A stretch of 47,083 bases of DNA from Gnetum montanum (taxonomy: Eukaryota > Streptophyta > Gnetopsida > Gnetales > Gnetaceae): the NCBI GenBank assembly GCA_015680685.1, contig MNCI01007578.1, positions 354,778 through 401,860 of the forward strand. Direction: 5' to 3'. Of the stretch, positions 44,883 through 47,083 are shown piece by piece; the stretch's first letter is position 1; each line of letters opens with the position of its first letter. The position numbers and the translations under genes are program-made. The notes beneath the pieces were generated by a model. The model was not told the origin of the DNA. It saw only the letters and a list, made by a program, of their open reading frames with translations, and did not search any database.

Positions 44883-46140
44883 GGTGGCCCCAAAATAAGG
44901 TGCACAAGAAGAACCCTCATAGCAAGCAACCAAGTGCCCAAAAGGTGGATGAGGCCAATAAGGCCAATGTGTAGAACACAAGGAGCAATAAGCCCAATCA
45001 TTCAGCATTCATTATGAGGCTCTTGTCACAAGGTAGTTGGTCTAAGGAGAGGTTGCTAAACCGTAAGCTCTTGTGTAGGGACAATGTCTCATGTTGCTCC
45101 TAGATTACCTTGTAGCCATCTAGGAAAAGTTCACATTGATCACAGTCATCATGGAAATTAACCTTAGGCCATTTATGGAGTTTGATCTAGAAGTAGTTCG
45201 AATGCAACTTTAGGCATCACCTCTGTGTCCCATTCTTTCAATAGTGGCAAGTGATACCTTGGCAAGACTCACCAATTCTAGCACAACAAAGATGAAGGCA
45301 CCACTGTCAACATTTGTGGAGTCAATGTCTCATTCTTAGTCAAGTCAATTTCAGTAGCCCTTAATTTGTAAAATAAAGGAACTAAGGTAGCCCATCTATC
45401 CACTAGATCTAACCCTGATACCATAAAACTATGACTGATATAAGGATACGACAACAAAGATAAAACATATAATGAACTAACTCTAGAAAAAAGGACATAC
45501 TTCAAGATTGGTACAGACCATCTCTTTACAACCAAGGGGCTTAATAGGATTTCAACATATGTGGCCAGGGGAAGTGCTATGTTAATGGGCAAATATATGG
45601 CCAATCTTCCCCAATTCTACTTCACCGAAATTCAAAGATGCTTCAAGGAGAAAAACACAAGGAAACTAACACTCCCATTCCCTTACCTAATTAGAAGGTT
45701 ATGCAAGCATACTAGAATTAGGGGGGGTACATAAATGATATCCCTAGAAATGCTTAGAACACTTCCTTTGCAAAGTTGCTCAAACCTACTACAGTAAGGA
45801 AATACCTTGGTGAAGAACAAGAATTGGAGAAGGAAGAAAAACTAGAAACATAAGTACAAAATGAGCCCACAAATAACCCTAAAACACAAGCCCTACCATT
45901 ATTTCCACCGCAAGATTATAAGCCCTCAATGAGCCATCTACAAACAATTGTTGAAGTTGTTAGTTAGGGAAGTAGAGATGAGTCTAATCTCTTTAGAGTA
46001 ATCAATGATGCCATACAACCCACCATTTTAACCAATCCAACAAGGGGAGAGATCTCATTACAATCAAGAGGAGGATCCTAGTGGTCTAGGAAAATCTTTG
46101 GAAATGCCACATCCTTCTAAGTGATGCTTGACACTAGAGA
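44883..46140 (+). pseudogene. Extra gene of element B, plant transposon-protein-like
   Basis: Begins after an acceptor-like TTGCTTGATTGCAG at about 44868-44882; element A has this decayed. Conceptual translation, with stops and a frameshift in a G-run near 45721-45727, contains RISTYVARGSAMLMGKYMAN (about 45500), then RKLTLPFPYLIRRLCKHTRI, then GGYINDIPRNA, KLLKPTTVRKYLGEEQEL and a tail ending near MSHLQTIVEVV and FRVINDAIQ. The LPFPxLIxRLC motif resembles the putative plant transposon protein domain found next to Athila-like elements; this is by eye and weak. Its own TATA box lies about 550 bases upstream, with room for one exon and an intron. Confidence 0.4.
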
Positions 46141-46162
46141 AGGTGCCATAGTTATGTTAATG

Positions 46163-46450
46163 TAACATCAGGATGTGTCAGACATAGCAAAAGTGATTAC
46201 AAATCACATCAAGAAATCATTTAATGTACTTGTTGTGTCCCTAGTAGATCTTATTGGGACCAAAGATGCACAAATGCTGGCTAGGACTTTGATGACTCCT
46301 GTGGTGCATAAGGATGTGATAGATTGCTTGCTACAAATAGGGCAAGTGATGACTGTTGGCACAATTGGCCATTACATGGAGCAGTCAAGAAGGATTTGTT
46401 TAAAAATGAGCAGAAAATCTCTGGTTAAAATTTACAGTCCAGTCTTGTGA
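46163..46450 (+). CDS. Small open frame, possible end of the extra gene
   Basis: After a stop at 46163-46165 the frame is open for 94 codons (HQDVSDIAKVITNHIKK to LVKIYSPVL). It has no ATG at its start; the first in-frame possibility is GTG at 46175. It lies in the same frame as the tail of element B's extra gene but lacks the density of stops seen there, so it could be its C-terminal part or the start of unrelated host sequence. No family recognised. Function unknown. Confidence 0.25.
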
Positions 46451-46538
46451 AGTTTTTGGGAAAAGAATGATAAATAATCCTGATGGTAAAAGCTTCTTTT
46501 TAAAAATTAAGACTGTGTCAAATAAAGGTTGATAATAT

Positions 46539-47083
46539 ATGCAAGCAAATGCTACAGAGGTGCTTGCATTATTGGAAGAAAACATGAGAATAAGCAATTC
46601 ATTATTCCACAAAACAGTTTCAGTAATATACTGTATGTGGATAGATTGGAACAGGTTTTCTCAGCAATTCATTACTGGAACTCCATTCTCTATAAACATT
46701 ACTGTGCCAAAAAATACTTACTGGAATTTGCAGCAACAAGGTCAAGGAAAGCAAAAATAAAAACGCAGTGTGGATGAAACAAGAACACAGTAGTGAGGCC
46801 AGTTGGAACCAAGCGTTTTTACGCCCGGAAATCATTTCACATTTGATGTATAATTTTGCCAAACACTTGTCCGGAGGGCTTCTCTGTTCTGCTGCGTTTT
46901 CTGAACAGGAATTATCAAAAGCAAAGAGAATACAGCCAGTTGTCATGCCAACTTCTTGCCTGGAACCCCGGACAGCCGTTTCAACCGCAGGACGCAGAGA
47001 ACGCCGGACAAGCAGCAGCTACAGGCGGCAAAAACAGCAACAAAAACAGAGACCCAAAATCGGCGGAACTGCATACGTTTTTT
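46539..47083 (+). other. GC-richer right edge with overlapping open frames
   Basis: The base composition changes here, with GC and CpG rising after about 46790. One plus frame is open at 46539-46760. Another is open from 46696 through the window edge (first ATG at 46774; MKQEHSSEASWNQAF, later KHLSGGLLCSAAFSEQ and an Arg/Gln-rich end), more than 125 codons without a stop. On the minus strand a 43-codon frame (46943-47074) starts MQFRRFWVSVFVAVFAACSC, which looks like a signal peptide, and another is open at 46620-46946. They cannot all be real, and I cannot choose. This could be the first exon or promoter side of a host gene outside the window. Confidence 0.3.

Larger units (their letters stand above)
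19906..46140 (+). mobile_element. Athila-type element B, interrupted by a 19.5-kb insertion
   Basis: Second member of element A's family, on the plus strand. 5' LTR 19906-20770, primer site 20773-20791, leader to 21095, then the Tat insertion (21096-40615), resuming at 40616 with leader, gag relic (40900-42890), non-coding part, internal promoter (44247-44334) and gene-like unit (44883-46140). The leader at 20930-21060 aligns with the matching place in element A (ATTCATTAGAGAAC and a TGATGTAGGG/TTATGTAGGG block), so the two halves belong together. No 3' LTR is found before the window ends: B is truncated or continues outside, so the right limit is uncertain. Confidence 0.75.

Noticed and set aside
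1-47083. tRNA, rRNA or other structural RNA genes
   Set aside because: I saw no convincing cloverleaf or rRNA block by eye; tRNA-like matches are the retrotransposon primer sites. A covariance-model scan would settle this.

Overview
This is a piece of a nuclear genome from a flowering plant; the species cannot be named. The reasons are a single-exon DUF247 (UPF0481) gene, a plant-specific family, sitting in old, nested, methylation-decayed Ty3/gypsy retrotransposons of the Athila and Tat types. Low-copy sequence occupies only about 0.3-9.5 kb and possibly the last 0.9 kb. Everything between is retroelement. One undetermined base (N) lies at 2886.

Layout. 1-330: truncated LTR on the minus strand. 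2.08-2.65 kb: a TATA/telo-box promoter with a leader but no long reading frame. 3.1-6.2 kb: AT-rich DNA with short tandem duplications and a 2.6-kb inverted-repeat pair. 6650-8392: the intact DUF247 gene with TATA box, 5' leader and 3' region. 9479-16086: Athila-type element A on the minus strand, which has LTRs, a tRNA-Asp-like primer site and a gag relic but no pol. 16289-17560: a related LTR fragment abutting an Athila integrase fragment. 17561-19905: further relic sequence. 19906 to about 46.1 kb: element B on the plus strand, a second member of family A, split at 21095/40616 by a 19.5-kb Tat-type element with 1.93-kb LTRs and a GGGAA target duplication. 46.2-47.08 kb: more GC-rich sequence with open frames, possibly the edge of a host gene.

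How the parts relate. The A/B family looks non-autonomous. It keeps Athila-type LTRs, primer site and gag, and carries a 3' gene-like unit with its own TATA box and a probable intron in place of pol. The Tat element has gag, protease, RT, RNase H, a second RNase H and integrase, all broken by stops. Between protease and RT it carries a 4.7-kb multi-exon gene relic on the opposite strand, with its own TATA box, recognisable splice sites and decayed exons. That antisense gene, the GATATC arrays in front of the LTR promoters, and the palindrome arrays shared by the Tat LTR and the antisense gene's promoter side are the most interesting features here. The only clearly intact protein-coding gene is DUF247.
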